64,000 nt of DNA from Ligula intestinalis (GCA_036362985.1 JAYGXS010000002.1:7951640-8015639); one strand, 5' to 3'; shown: positions 23,440 through 35,010, counted from the stretch's first letter. Translations and numbers: made by a program. Notes: generated from the sequence alone by a model not told the origin.

Positions 23440-23600
23440 TCGTAGGGCGTTAGAATCCGATCAAAAATGTCGCGAGTACGAGCCTCGAGTGGGGCACCAC
23501 TTGGGGCTGGGCATGACTGGCTGACGGCAGCTAATAAGCCAGAAATGTCCATTTTAGTCTCTCTTGCCCTTGCTGGCAATACTAGCTGTCACGTCTTATT
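23440..23600 (+). mobile_element. tRNA-derived SINE, family S1 (partial)
   Basis: B-box region GCGAGTACGAGCCTCGAG, then GCACCACTTGGGGCTGGGCATGACTGGCTGACGG and GCTAATAAGCCAGAAATGTCC as in other S1 copies. The 3' part is lost after about 23600. Confidence 0.65.
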
Positions 23601-23604
23601 CTAC

Positions 23605-24186
23605 TTCCCGCATGTTAGTACGATTGAATGTTCCAAATCAAGTTAATACGTATGGGTGTAAAAGCTAGTCCTGTTTTGGCGGTAATGGTAGTGGTGGTAT
23701 CGACAGTGACCGAATACCCTGCCAGTTCGCTGTTTGCGCGCGGCTTTCCAGGGCCGTGAGACTGCGACTATCTTCAACCATTTGCCGCTGCCGGACAGAG
23801 CTCAGGCGCGCACAGACAGGAACGCACATCAAACTAGGGCTAATGACATCAAAGGCTGGCTATCGGCTCTAGTAAATCAATGCTGCCGGCGTCTTCTGCG
23901 CAGAATGGATGCTCCTTTGCTGCAGTAAGGCGAGTGCTACTAGCTCTCTATCTCTCTGTGCCATAATTTTTGGTGTGAAAACCTCCGCCTTGCGCATTAA
24001 TGCCGTCTTAGTCTTCTGCTTACAGCCGGCATCCACGCTGTACATGTCAGATGCGCGACCGTGAGTTGTTGCTATTCGTAGGCCGACTATGTGGTCGCTG
24101 TGGGCACTCGCCGACAAGGAGGACAAAAATGACGCTATAGGGACACCCATAAGACCTCTCTGAAGCGACGATCTTGGATGAATACG
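23605..24186. other. Non-coding stretch, nothing recognised
   Basis: Short frames only. A small GTGGTGGTA-type simple repeat near 23686. Confidence 0.4.
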
Positions 24187-25049
24187 TGTAGTGGTCTCTG
24201 CGGTCCGACGCCCTATATTGCTTTATCCGGCGTCATTGTTCAAGGCCAGCTGCCTCAAGGTCATCCAATACCTCAGTCAGCGCTTACAGACGCGCTGACC
24301 TGCAGAGACTTGACCCACTTCCACTCGGACACACACACATATGTGCGTCTGGGTATCGCAAAGGTGTTTAGGCTACGAAGGTTTAACTCTTACTACTGCG
24401 ATCTTCCAAGCCCGGTCCCTTAGAAGAAGGTAGAAGTCGTGGAAGCCAAGCTGGAAGGAGAGTGTATTCTGTACAGAATCAGAAGGAGAAGAGTTAACAG
24501 AAGGGTTGACTCGGCCTGGGGTGGAGTTTAACCATGAGGAGCGAGAGAGAGAGAGCGCCGCAGCCTCGCGTCCGCCACGCAGCGGGGCGAGAGGCCGAGT
24601 GAGTCCGCCTTGCTTGCTGTGTGGCTTAGTGTGAAGTTACAGCGACCAGGTGGATAGGCGGTCATCGATTGGCTGGCGCGTGTGCCAGGCTTGCTGCAGC
24701 GAGAATAAGGGAGCGTACTGACAGCGGTTGCCAAGTTCGCGGCGAACAAAGGCAGACAGCGTGAGTCAACAGCGGCAGGCTCCCACATAGGTTCTCGCGG
24801 CTGCCCAAGCACCACTGGAACACGTCCTTTCTTCTCCACTCTCGGCCGGCAGACATCAATTCGGATCACGCCGCTCTTGCGGAAGGTCGTGCTCTCCGTA
24901 GTCAATCTTCTTTCTTCTATTCTTCGTTCCTATGTGTACACAATAAATTATTCCTTCTACTCTGGCCTCCACCGAATTCTTCTCTACTAACCAACCATGA
25001 TCTGAGGGCCGCAGTTGCTGGGGTTTAATTTACTTAACCCCCTGCGGCA
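24187..25049 (+). mobile_element. Interspersed family A, composite with an internal inverted copy
   Basis: Begins TGTAGTGG at 24187 and ends CCCCCTGCGGCA at 25049. Between about 24385 and 24600 lies an inverted piece of the same family (GGTTTAACTC, GCGATCTTCCAAGCCCGG). It is therefore a nested or fused pair, which explains its length of about 860 bp. The tetramer TACG borders the left end and recurs near the right end. Confidence 0.6.
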
Positions 25050-25404
25050 GACATGCTACGTTCGAGACTGCATATGTCAGGGGAGAGCATTCTGACCGTA
25101 GAAGGCATCAGATAAGGGTTACCAGCGAGACACTCGTGATCGGTGTATACTTTGTGTTTTCGATTGGAGCAGGTATTGATCACGCCAATACCTTTCATGA
25201 CGCCTACTTAAAGTAGGAAAACGCTGGAATACAGGTTGCCTTCTCTCTCCAAGCTTTCTAGGCACAAATAGCAAGTTTAGTGGACGTTTTCCGAACCCCA
25301 TCACGCTCAAGACGATGAAGGTGATAGTTGCATTCTTGCCTTCTCGGAGTACCCCAAGGATGGTTTCTGAACTTATCTTGGATGATATTTTCAGATAAAC
25401 AGAA

Positions 25405-25825
25405 TGAAACGGTATAGGAGATAAGGCTAAACGGTTAACCCTAACGCCCACAATCATTCAGGCCCTGGTTCCTTGGGAGATAGAAGTCTAGGGAAGGCCA
25501 GAGTAGAAGGAAGAGTTTATTGTGTACACAGGACGGAGAAGGAGTGTTGAATCGCGGATGCCCGCAGTCCGGCTGCTAGGGCGTCAATTCCGGAGTGACT
25601 ACAGCATCAGGAATCACCGGTGGATGCTTCGTCTCGGGGGCCAATGGGGCTGCTGATGTCTAGACCAGCGTGTACGCACGACCTTGAGGTTGGCTAACGC
25701 TGACTAGTCTGAGAGCGCGGTCACGATGAGGAGTATGTGCACGCCGGTCACGTCTGGCAGCAGTGGCGGTCGCCCGTCCGATTGCGCATACCTCGAAGCA
25801 CGCGGGAAAGTTGCTTGCACGCGAG
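25405..25825 (-). mobile_element. Interspersed family A, inverted copy truncated by a LINE tail
   Basis: GGTTAACCCTAACGCCC, CAGGCCCTGGTTCCTTGGGAG and TGTGTACACAGGA landmarks. The far end (CATACCTCGAAGCACGCGGG) matches copy 45882-46370. It stops where the CR1-like tail at 25826 begins. Confidence 0.6.
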
Positions 25826-25885
25826 GTCAGGTCAGGTTTTTATTGAGGGAAATATAGGTAAATACCTTTGAACTCCCTATTGGTA
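25826..25885 (-). mobile_element. Severely truncated CR1-like 3' end
   Basis: Reverse complement of the 14481-14538 sequence, including the (CCTGA)n-type tail next to family A sequence at 25825. Only the last ~60 bp of the LINE is present. Confidence 0.6.
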
Positions 25886-25889
25886 CAGT

Positions 25890-26565
25890 TTTTTCAATGC
25901 ATTTGATTTGCAGAACATTTCAGAACAGTGGCGATGCCAGAAATTTGAGGGCCAACAGTGAACAAAACTCCTGAAGCATTGTTCAGAAGTCTAGGGGTTT
26001 GAATGCCATTTGAGAGATTTAAGGAGAAAAACTGACGCCCGGGGGGGGTGGGTGTGGAGGGGGGGTGCAGACTATATTCGAAGCGGATGGCCTGTGCTAA
26101 GAGTGTTTGAAGCATGTCAGGGAGAGTCCGTCGCAGTTTTCACCATAATACCAAAGGTCCCACGAAGAAAAGTTTGCGGAGGTCACGCGAACCTCATCGA
26201 GTGTCGGCAATGCGCCCATCGTGCACCCTTGTTAGTTCAACGAGTCTGCCTACTAATTGACCGAAGAAATGTAATCGGTAGTTTTCTAAACAAACAAATT
26301 ACTGAAAATTAGCGAGTAGTGTGTTTTTATAATGTGATTATTCCACAATTTGCATTCGGCAACTGGCAGTTTATTTTCGGGTGCTCAGTGGTGCTCAGAG
26401 CATTGCATGCCTGAATTGGGAAAAGTTTTACAAATCCGCGTAGCCTCGGATCACAACGTTTGGTGGACTCGACGCTTGCAATTCTTGTTATACTTAACTA
26501 ACATATTACCGAAAATCAGTGAGTAGTATGTTTATATACATATATATAATTTCAGTCTCGCAAGG
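25890..26565. other. Non-coding stretch, nothing recognised
   Basis: G-rich run near 26040-26066. An ATAAT/TATATA-rich part around 26520-26550 precedes the 3' end of the second CR1-like LINE. Confidence 0.4.
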
Positions 26566-26572
26566 TCCAATT

Positions 26573-29304
26573 TTAGTGGGCTTTTCGGTTATGAAAATCT
26601 AAATTTCTCTTGAATGCATCCACAGATGGGGACATAACAATATCCTCGGGGAGAGCATTCAAAGCTTCACCTACTCTATTACCAAAAATGAACTTGCGTG
26701 TGTCTAGTCTGGCCCCTGCTATGCGTAGTTTGAAGAGATGCCCTCTTAAGTTCGTCGTTGTTGCTAACTCGAAGAAGTCGCCAGTTCGAAGACAACAGTC
26801 CTGCCCGCACATTATACGAAATGCTTGTATCAGATCGCCACGTAGCTGTCTGTAACTTAACGGAAATAGATCGAGATTAGCTAAACGTCTTTCGTAGGGT
26901 AAAAAGCTCTGACCGGTAACCAGGTTGGTCGCGCGCCTTTGGACCTTCTCGAGGGAATTTAGGTGTTTCGCGGTCCAGGGTTTCCATGCTTGGATTGCGA
27001 ACTCCAACTTTGGCCGCACAAATGTTCCAAAGACCTTAACAAAACAGTCTTTATCGAAGGCACAGAAAGACCTTTTGACAAGATACAGGGCGGACATCGC
27101 AGACTTGGCTACTTTTACGCAGTGCAGCGAGGGCTTGAGAGACATAGAGATCCATACTCCCAAATCTTTCTGCGCGTCCACTTCTTGCAGTTGGATGCCA
27201 TTTAGGCTGTAAACCATGGGGTTCTGAGAGCTGGATCAGCCAACTCGTAGGATACTGCATTTGTTCTCGTTAAACGGCAAAAGCCAGTCTTGAGACCAAG
27301 TTTGAAGACGGTTTAGGTTTAGCTGCAAATGTTCTTCGTCAGCTGAATTTCTGATGACGTTCCAAATCTTAATGTCATCGGCAAACATAGCCATATCGCA
27401 GTCCAGTTCACGGACGGAGTCATTGACGTACATAATGAACAGTATAGGGCCAAGGACAGAACCTTGGGGGACACCGCTCTCGACTGCAACGTCTGCCGAC
27501 TGCTGGTTACCAATATGGACAGTTTGGGAGCGGCCAAGAAAGAAGCTTTGAATCCACTTCAGCAGATTTCCTCGAACACCTATTTGGCTGAGTTTTTGCA
27601 GAAGTCGTTGATGTGGGACGTGATCAAAAGCCTTCTTGAAGTCAATGTAGATTACATGAAGCGGATTTCCTCCATCAACTGCCCGAGTCCAGCGTTCCAA
27701 CCAATGGAGCAGGTTTGTCACGCAGGACCTGCCTCTGCGGAACCCATGTTGCGCATCCGATAGAAGGTTATGCTGCTCTAAGAAACGCATCAGCTCTCGT
27801 TTTACTACTTTTTCCATAATCTTGCAGCAGATCGAAGTGAGGCTGATTGGTCTATAACTGCTTGCAGAAACCTTTCTGCCGCCTTTATACAACGGTGTGA
27901 TCCGTGCGGATTTCCAATCGGCGGGTAAACAACCTGCGTTAAACGAGGCACTAAAAAGCATAGAAAGTGATTTGGCTAGCTCCTCAGCAAGTTATTTCAG
28001 TAATTTAGGCGGGATGTCATCGGTACCGGACGATTATGAGTCGTTTAGTGCCATTAACTCCCGAAGAACGGTTGCTTCGGCGAAGGCCACATTTTCAATC
28101 TTTGGACCGTCATCTAAGTCATAGTTTGGAGGGATGAATCCGATTTCAGTCGTAAAGTTCGATTTGAAAAATTGTGAAAGATGCTCAGCTTTTACTTCAT
28201 TCTCACTCATTTCTGTTCCATCGCTTGCCTTCAGAAGGGGAACTGGGTCCCGGTTTCGTGTGGTCTTTCTTAAGTAGCCATAAAATAGCTTCGGATTTTT
28301 AACTGCCCGGTTTAGTAAATCTTTTTCAAAGTCTTTGCGCACTTTGAAGATAAGTCGCTTCACGAGGTTCCTCTGCGTTTTGTATGCATTTAGGGATACC
28401 GGATTTCTGTCTGCTCTATACTTTCTAAACAATCTCCCCTTTTTATTTATCTCTTTCTTCAGCGCTTGAGTCAGCCACTGAGGTTTGTTGTTAAGGTTCT
28501 TCCGTGTAATCGGATAGTCGTTTCTCAGGAGAGTATGCAATAACTCACTGAACCATCCCCAATCATCAGCTATATTGCCGAAAAAAACCAATTCCCAATT
28601 TATGTTTTTATTTCGGCCTTCATTTGATCAAAGTCACCACGCCAATTGTTCCTTCTAACCTAAGTGGGTTGTTCGGGTACCGAAAATATAGAATAGTCCC
28701 AGTTAGGTACGATGTGATCACTTTTACCTAGAGGAGGTAGAGTTTGCACCTCGTCGATGCTGTCCAGCGATTTCGTAAGTACCAGGTCTAGGCAGTTTGA
28801 TTGCTGCCCCTCACGCACCCTGGTGGGAAATAGAACGTGTTGACTGAGAGATGCATTAAGTGTCAGAGCTAGCAAACGCCAGTCGAATGCTTGCTCTGGA
28901 CCTCATGCGTATGTTGAACCCCAATCGATAAGCGGGGCATTGAAGTCTCCCATAATCAAGACGTCGGGCCGACCAGCTAATCTCGCTAACTCTTCTAGTA
29001 GACCAGTGTCAGCCTCGTGATCATTTCTAGGCGGACGGTAAACGGTCAGAACTTCCAGGCTGGGTGATTCCGGTACCTTTATAGTAAGCCAGATGGCCTC
29101 GGTGCTGTAATGAAACCGCTCTGTTTTTTCCGAGACTAGCAGTCCATGTTTGACGTAAGTTATAATTCCTCCTCCTTGGCGCCCTCTTCTATCTCTCTGG
29201 AACAGATTAAAGCCAGGTAGTGCCACTTCGCGGTCATCCACATTTTCAGACAGCCAGGTTTCTGTCAGAGAGAAAATGTCGGGATAAAGGTCATATATCT
29301 GCAC
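26573..29304 (-). pseudogene. CR1-like ORF2, endonuclease plus reverse transcriptase with intact FADD
   Basis: Endonuclease: SLTETWLSE, GRQGGGIITYVKHG, VYRPPRND, IMGDFNAPLIDWG, GKSDHIVP. Reverse transcriptase: WKSARITPLYKGG, YIDFKKAFDHVPH, GVPQGSVLGPILFIMYVND and AMFADDIKIW, with the catalytic aspartates intact. The C-terminal EKVQRRATNLV block is present. Frame 28591-26573 is continuous apart from stops near 28034, 27970 and 27236. There is a further stop near 28890 and one frameshift between 28660 and 28591. A few changes separate it from a coding element. Confidence 0.85.
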
Positions 29305-29395
29305 TTTCAGTTCATCTTACTTGGACAACAGACTCTGTGCGCTGGTGTAAAAGAATTTAAGTGACATATTTTGGCGAATTGTGTTTCTGAACTTC

Positions 29396-29492
29396 TGCTA
29401 CTCATGTCTCTGATGACGAATCCGCGACGGATATCGAAACGTCAGGCGAATAAACATATTGTCCCAGCGATCGAGTCTTCTTCTTCTCAATT
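29396..29492 (+). ncRNA. PLE terminus with best-preserved hammerhead motif
   Basis: Core CUGAUGA at 29410-29416. Stem II pairs G29418-C29435 and A29419-U29434, then A29420-U29432 through G29424-C29428 (one bulged A), with loop CGA. GAA at 29436-29438, then A-C-G-U and C17 at 29443. Stem I has five pairs (two wobbles) between 29405-29409 and 29444-29448. Predicted cleavage is 29443/29444. Tail as in other copies up to TTCTTCTTCTCAATT (about 29492). One extra base (C29417) follows A9. Confidence 0.65.
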
Positions 29493-29509
29493 TGAACTTC
29501 GTTTGACTG

Positions 29510-30880
29510 CGGCTGTGTTAGCCATGCTCAGGCCATTGTTCAAAGTATTATCGGTTGGTTCAAGAACCTCATATTCCTGTGAATAATCTTCCCGTTCGAG
29601 ATTTCAAGGCTGGTCTCGCCATTTTTTCTTCTCGAAAGTAATTCTGCCACAAGTTCCCGACGTTTGAGCCGTTCCGCTAGAGAGTACTCCGGCTGAAAAA
29701 ACTTATTTGTGTGACTGGCGAAGGCTGGTTTTTTTTGATAAGATCAGTTTAACGTGTTCGTCATTTTGCATCAAAATTTTTAGAGGTCGTGGTCGTGGCG
29801 TACCTGTAGCCTCGTCAGGTTTTTTCCGATCGAAAATGATTTCAGAACTGGAAATTCCAAACCTGGCTCGAACAGATCGTTTATAACACGGTTGAAGGAT
29901 GCCATGTCCTCCGCGTTATGGTCTGAACTGACTGAAGTACATTCTTCCAGGCCCTGGACAATATTACAGTGCTGTCATCCCTGTGGGTGTTGGAAAACTT
30001 TTTCTACAGTGTTTGTCTTATTGGCCTCTGTGTGACTCGAGCTCGGGATGGCCGATGTAGATGGTTCCCCAGCATGGACCTCATTTCTGTTGCTATGTGT
30101 ATTCGGGAAGCCAAACCCTTCTTTGTTGCATGTCATTTCGGTCTTGGACGCGGTCTCTAAGTCGGCCTCAGAATCCGTGTCTGCGATCTGGGAGCTTGGG
30201 CTGGCAGTGGGCCTCGAGCTCGGACTGGCTGGAGTCAATATTTCGCCAGCATTGACTTTGCTGTTTTCGCTAGGGGTGCTCGCGAGGTCAGGCACGGCAG
30301 CTTAAGGCACCTTCACGCTAGGTGTTGGCACAGTCTTGCAATTTTTATGAGAGCCTTAGGTTTTGGTGGTGGCCCAGCCGTCCCTTTGTTGTCCACAGCG
30401 GGGGTGTTCGAATTAGCCTCCACTGTGGATTCATGGTCAACTATGGGGGCCTGTACTTTAGGTATGGGTACACTCGTAGGTTTCTGGGGTGTTCTACACG
30501 TAAGCTCGGCAGCTGTCAGGTTTTCTGTTGACACGTGGGTCTGCTGGATAAAATCTCTCATGCCTTTAATTTCTTCCTCGAGTTTTTCCTTTGAAACGAG
30601 GGTCTGCAGCATAAACTACTGCATATTTTTTACCACGTCGACAAGTTTATCAAACTTTGAGGCTAGCACATCATATGCGTCGCAATAGTCTACTACTTGC
30701 ATCGGTCGCACCAAATTCGTAAGACTTTTGGATCTTGTCTCATACCGTGCGTCAGTGGCGTAATGGTTAAAGACGCGGCCTAGTGAAAGAGCGGTTTTGA
30801 GTTCGAGCCCACCTCGCGCCAAATTTCGCATTTGGCTTCTGGTCTGCATAACTGCGTACAACAATTGTACATTCAACACA
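29510..30880 (-). pseudogene. CR1-like ORF1, broken
   Basis: Minus frames 30879-30616, 30612-30313 and 30295-29975, plus a more downstream part near 29.7 kb, lie in the place of ORF1. The first two are in one frame, separated by a single stop, and contain a short coiled-coil-like segment (KEKLEEEIKGMRDFIQQ). The third is Ser/Thr/Pro-rich. No zinc knuckle was found. RNA-binding chaperone role by analogy only. Confidence 0.5.
30741..30818 (+). repeat. tRNA-like sequence antisense to the CR1 ORF1 start
   Basis: A-box-like GTGGCGTAATGGTTAAAGACGC and B-box-like GAGTTCGAGCCC. The cloverleaf is imperfect, so it is tRNA-derived rather than a tRNA gene. Its position relative to ORF1 mirrors the element at 7237-7306. 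Confidence 0.5.
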
Positions 30881-30884
30881 AAAG

Positions 30885-31890
30885 GTTAAGATATGGAGCT
30901 TTGTCTTATATACGAGATAGAAAGCCTAAGGCTTCGCCTTGCTGATACAATAATCCTTTAGGAGTCGAACCTTTTTACTGAAGACGATTAAGTTTAGAAT
31001 TTAAGCAACAGAGCTTTGGCTGACTACTAGGTAAATGTCTAAACGTGTAAAATTAGTTCAGGGTTGATAAAAACAGGCGTAGCAACCGAGCTAGTTTAGT
31101 TTCTAAGTATGCAGTAGGTAATTTCAATACTGGTGTCAACAAATGTGATATAATATAATGGAGCGACTCAGCCTTTGTCGTTTTCTCCGTGGATACTCTT
31201 CAGAAATTCTGACGAGATTGATTTGGACAAGTAGACTGTGTAATCCAAGCCAATAATTCCAGCAGGATGCTCGATTTGGAGAAATTTCCTGGTCGAACAG
31301 TGAGAGTATCGCAGGGGGGTTGGACGGAGGATAGTTACAAAACAGTGTCTTTTGATCCAATTTTTGTTTTTCGACAATTTATTTCAGTGTAAAACTTGAA
31401 TTTATTTTGCCTTCGTTTTGCTTAAGCGACCTTGTCTGTGGCGTCAAGAGTTAACAGGGACAGACAGGGCCACTACAACGGCTCATTGACAGACCTTCGG
31501 TCACACACAAAACTCGGGTAAACAAACATAAAATCCTCCACGCGTGTGACTGTTGGTAAAAGTGAGTGTATATTCAACAGAAACTCACATAGAGATTCAC
31601 AATAATGATGATTCGCGGCTTCCTGTGAACTCTAACTGTATACTCCATAAAACCAATCGTGTTTATTTTTATGGCGTAAAGAGAGTCTAGAGGTAGGACT
31701 TAAAATGAATATGGAAGGTGGTATACAGAGATTGGTAAGAATCTATTATAGGTAACAACACGTCCATATGCAACACCCATGTACCCCCTATTATCACCCA
31801 TCCAGTAGTACAGAATTCTGTTTTTTTTTCAATGATTTTACCCATAATAGTTAGTTATTGAAATATTTTATAATTAAACTAATTAATTTT
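30885..31890. other. AT-rich non-coding stretch
   Basis: No gene or matched repeat. A-rich and T-rich runs near 31830-31900. Confidence 0.4.
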
Positions 31891-31894
31891 TTTG

Positions 31895-31990
31895 AAAGAT
31901 TCAGCTTTCTTGGTGGGATTTGAACCCAAGGTAACAGGTGTAGGACCTGAGTACATTCAACGTCATGACTACATAAACAACGAGTCCCCG
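31895..31990 (-). mobile_element. tRNA-derived SINE head
   Basis: On the minus strand, CTTGGGTTCAAATCCCACC forms a good T-arm with loop TTCAAAT. The upstream part is diverged. Similar TTCAAA T-arms are at 44782-44835 and 54995-55070. Confidence 0.5.
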
Positions 31991-32210
31991 ACCGCGAACC
32001 GTATGTTTAATCATACCATAAACCTGCTGCAAATTATGGGATCCACCATTCCTGCTACAGCAAACTGGCCAAGGAAGCAGATTTTTCTGAACCGTCAGTC
32101 TAAAAGCTGACTACCACAATTACTGTTAGTAGCTACTTTTTGGCAGATTTGAATTATTGAACTGACCAGTTTGAGAACTTAGCTACAGTATGACTAAACT
32201 CCAGGTTTTC

Positions 32211-32314
32211 TGTCGGAGTCTCGTAGCGCAGGCGGTTCAAGTGTTGAATGCACTGACNNNNNNNNNNTGTCGGAGTCTCGTAGCGCAGGCGGTTCAAGTG
32301 TTGAATGCACTGAC
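32211..32314. other. Exact 47-bp duplication across a 10-N assembly gap
   Basis: 32211-32257 and 32268-32314 are identical, starting TGTCGGAGTCTCGTAGCG, and are separated only by ten N. This is most simply an unmerged contig overlap, so the real sequence probably has one copy and no gap. The segment itself has an A-box-like GTAGCGCAGGCGGTTCAAG and may be tRNA-derived. Confidence 0.85.
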
Positions 32315-32329
32315 ACCCTACACTTGCTA

Positions 32330-33210
32330 TCGTGGACTCAAATAGCACCAAGGTCACAGAGTTTTTTCATTCAATGGATCAGTTGAACAGCCTGGTAAGG
32401 CATGGACTTGGTAGCTGACGTTTTAGTATTGGGTTCCGTCGGTGCGAAGACAGTGGATCGAACCCTCCTGATCATCCGGTGTGTAGAAATAGAGTCCGTA
32501 GCATCAGCGAGGCCGGCTAAATCCAGAGTTAACACATCCGTGTAAAATGCGTTGCAGGTGCATTGGACCAGAACAGGGGTAGAAGAGACTCGACCTCGAC
32601 ATGCGTTACTCCAGCGGCTCAGTGCCGTACAAGGCCCCATATATTGGAAGACGTAAGCGGTTACAGGAGTGGACTTTCGTCAAAGGTTTGGAGCAGCGTC
32701 GAGCCTCGGTAGAGCATGCAGGCTTCCTTTTCAATCAAATGCCATAACTTGATAACAATTGAACGACAGAATCAAGCTGCACTGAGTTGCGATGAGCAGT
32801 TGTTCCAGATCGACCGTCGATTCTGACGATATCCGTCATGTGCTGCATACGGTGACTTACACTGGTCATTGGCAGCCTGTGAGTTCACCGTCATTAAACT
32901 ATGCCTCGATTAGGCTGAGTTCTAGGATCAAATCGTGGTTGATGGGGGTCTTGTCCGATTGAGGCCCAGGCAAACTCCCACTAGCATGCAATATCTTTGA
33001 ACTTGCACCGCTCTGTTTCTTCTTGATGTTTGCAAAAAAATTTCTTCTTGAACATAGAAAACAAAGCAGTTAACAAACTGAAACAGTTTTTTTCTTCTTT
33101 GTTTAATTGTGTTAATTAATGGTGCCGCCTTCTGATTGCGTTCACACGACCTTGCAATAAACAAAACTAGTGATCTACCTTCTCCTTTAAATAACGGTAA
33201 AATCAGACAA
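32330..33210. other. Non-coding stretch with a weak tRNA-like motif
   Basis: A GGGTTCGATCC B-box-like motif lies on the minus strand near 32455-32465. Otherwise no gene or matched repeat. Confidence 0.35.
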
Positions 33211-33212
33211 AC

Positions 33213-33570
33213 TGAAGCTGTCAAGGTCATCCGATACCTCAGTCAGCGCTTACAGACGCGCTGACCTGCAGACACTTGACCTACTTCCATTCGGACACAT
33301 ACTCGCGTGCGTCTAGGTTCTCGCGGCTGGCCAAGCGCCACTCGAACATGTCCCTTTTTCCCCATACTCGGTCGTCAAACATCACTTCGGTTCATCCCGT
33401 GGAAGGTCGTGCTCTCCTTAGTCAATATCTTTCCTTCTATTTGTCGTTCCTCTATGTACACAATCTGCTGTTCCTACTATTCTGGCCTTTCCAAGACTTC
33501 TTCTCTACTAAGAAACCATGGTCCGAAGATCGCAGTTGCTAGGGTTCAACTTACTTAATCCCCTGCGATA
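33213..33570 (+). mobile_element. Interspersed family A, 5'-truncated copy
   Basis: CAAGGTCATCCGATACCTCAG and CGCTGACCTGCAGACACTTGACC match copy 24187-25049. It ends with ACCATGGTCCGAAGATCGCAG, TTGCTAGGGTTCAAC and CCCCTGCGATA. The TGTAGTGG start is missing. Confidence 0.65.
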
Positions 33571-33973
33571 CACGCCTAGAACAGACCAACCTGGAGAAGT
33601 GCAGTAGAGGCCGGCAGCGCAACCAGGTCGCATTTTTCAAGGTCAAAAGGGCGGCTCGGAAGTCAAACACCCCCCGGCTTCAGACCGTCAATGGCCAAGC
33701 CTTCCCAACCTGCACGCACTGCAAACACGTCTTACGCGCGCGAATAATTCACATCGTACATCTCTAGATGCAATGCAATAGCATTCTGATGAGATTAAAA
33801 TCTACAACGACGAACTCTCCTACCGTACCCCTGCGTCAAACCTCTCGGCGGTGACCACGTTCCCCACCGATGCTCCCCCGTCCTCAATCCCCGACACCGC
33901 CCACCCTACCTACCACAATCCCCACGTCGATTACAGCGGCAATCTCTACCGACACCACTTCTCTCACTCCTAC

Positions 33974-34383
33974 TGTAGTGGTCGCTACCTGCCCAACGAC
34001 TGGCTTGCCTGTCGTGGCCTGAATCCGTCGAAACCTCAAGGTCGTGATGGACACCAGACTTAATGGCGTGCGAGACACGGATCGCCCACGTCGATGTCTC
34101 CTCACACGCTGTTCAACCAACCTTGAAGGCCGACCCAGCCAATAAACGCTCTCTCTGTCTACTGGCCTGACTGCTGTCAAACCAGCACTTGGACTCGACT
34201 GGCTCTCCTGGCCGGTTGTATGCTCTTTCAATCAAATCTCTTTCCATCTATTCTTCGTTCCTCTGTGCACTCAATATACTGTTCCTACTACTCTGGCCTT
34301 TCCAAAACTTCTCTTCACTACTAACTAACCATAATCTGAAGATCACAGTTGCTCAGGTTTAATTCCCTTAACCCCCTGCGATA
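33974..34383 (+). mobile_element. Interspersed family A copy
   Basis: TGTAGTGG at 33974, then GCCGACCCAGCCAATAAACG and TCTGTCTACTGGCCTGACTGCTG as in copy 8237. End CCCCCTGCGATA at 34383. The ~400 bp before it (33571-33973) shows nothing recognisable. Confidence 0.7.
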
Positions 34384-34679
34384 TTGGTGGCTTCCTCTGC
34401 TAACGCGTCACTTGCTCCTTCCACCCCACTGACCCTTCCACTGGCAATGGAGACCTGAGTCGAATTTGGCCTCATTGCGATCGCAAAGTCCCCTCACGCT
34501 TCGGCCTGCTCGGTCATTTGTCCATCCATCGGATAGAGACTGGTGAGCCAATGTCGAAGGGCATGGGCCTATGTGGCCACATGCGCCTCCATGAAAGCCT
34601 GCGAAAGAAAACTGCCGGCTTACCAGCACCTCTCACCTGGAAGGAAAATATGATCCTCGGCTGCTTCGCTACGTGATTC

Positions 34680-35010
34680 TATCGCAGGGGGTTAAGCAAG
34701 TTAAACCTTAGCAACTGCGATCTTCAGACCATGGTTACTTAGTAGAGAAGAAGTCAATAGAGACCAGAGTAGAACGAATAGTATATTGTGCAAACAGAGG
34801 AACGAAGAATAATAAGGAAGAAGATTGACCACGGAGAGCACGACCTTCCGCGGGAGCGGTGTGATCCGAAGTGCGGCTTCGTTGCAGGGATCCTGCGGCC
34901 CAGAAAGACAACGTTCACGCGTGCAGGCTTTCTATTCGTCGCCTGGCCAGAAAGGTATCTATGCGCCAACTGTGATTGGCTGATGCAGGCGTAGAGAACC
35001 GCAGTCGTGA
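34680..35010 (-). mobile_element. Interspersed family A, inverted copy
   Basis: Begins TATCGCAGGGGGTTAAG at 34680, with AACTGCGATCTTCAGACCATGG, inverted relative to the copy 300 bp upstream. The far end is eroded and no CCACTACA was found. Confidence 0.6.

Larger units (their letters stand above)
26573..30880 (-). mobile_element. CR1-like non-LTR retrotransposon, copy 2 (nearly complete, inactive)
   Basis: ORF1-like part at about 30880-29510 and ORF2 at 29304-26573. A PLE terminus is inserted between them (29396-29492). The protein order matches copy 1 at 3.1-7.3 kb, but the sequence differs enough to be a separate subfamily. Short frames, one frameshift and several stops make it non-functional. 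Confidence 0.8.
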
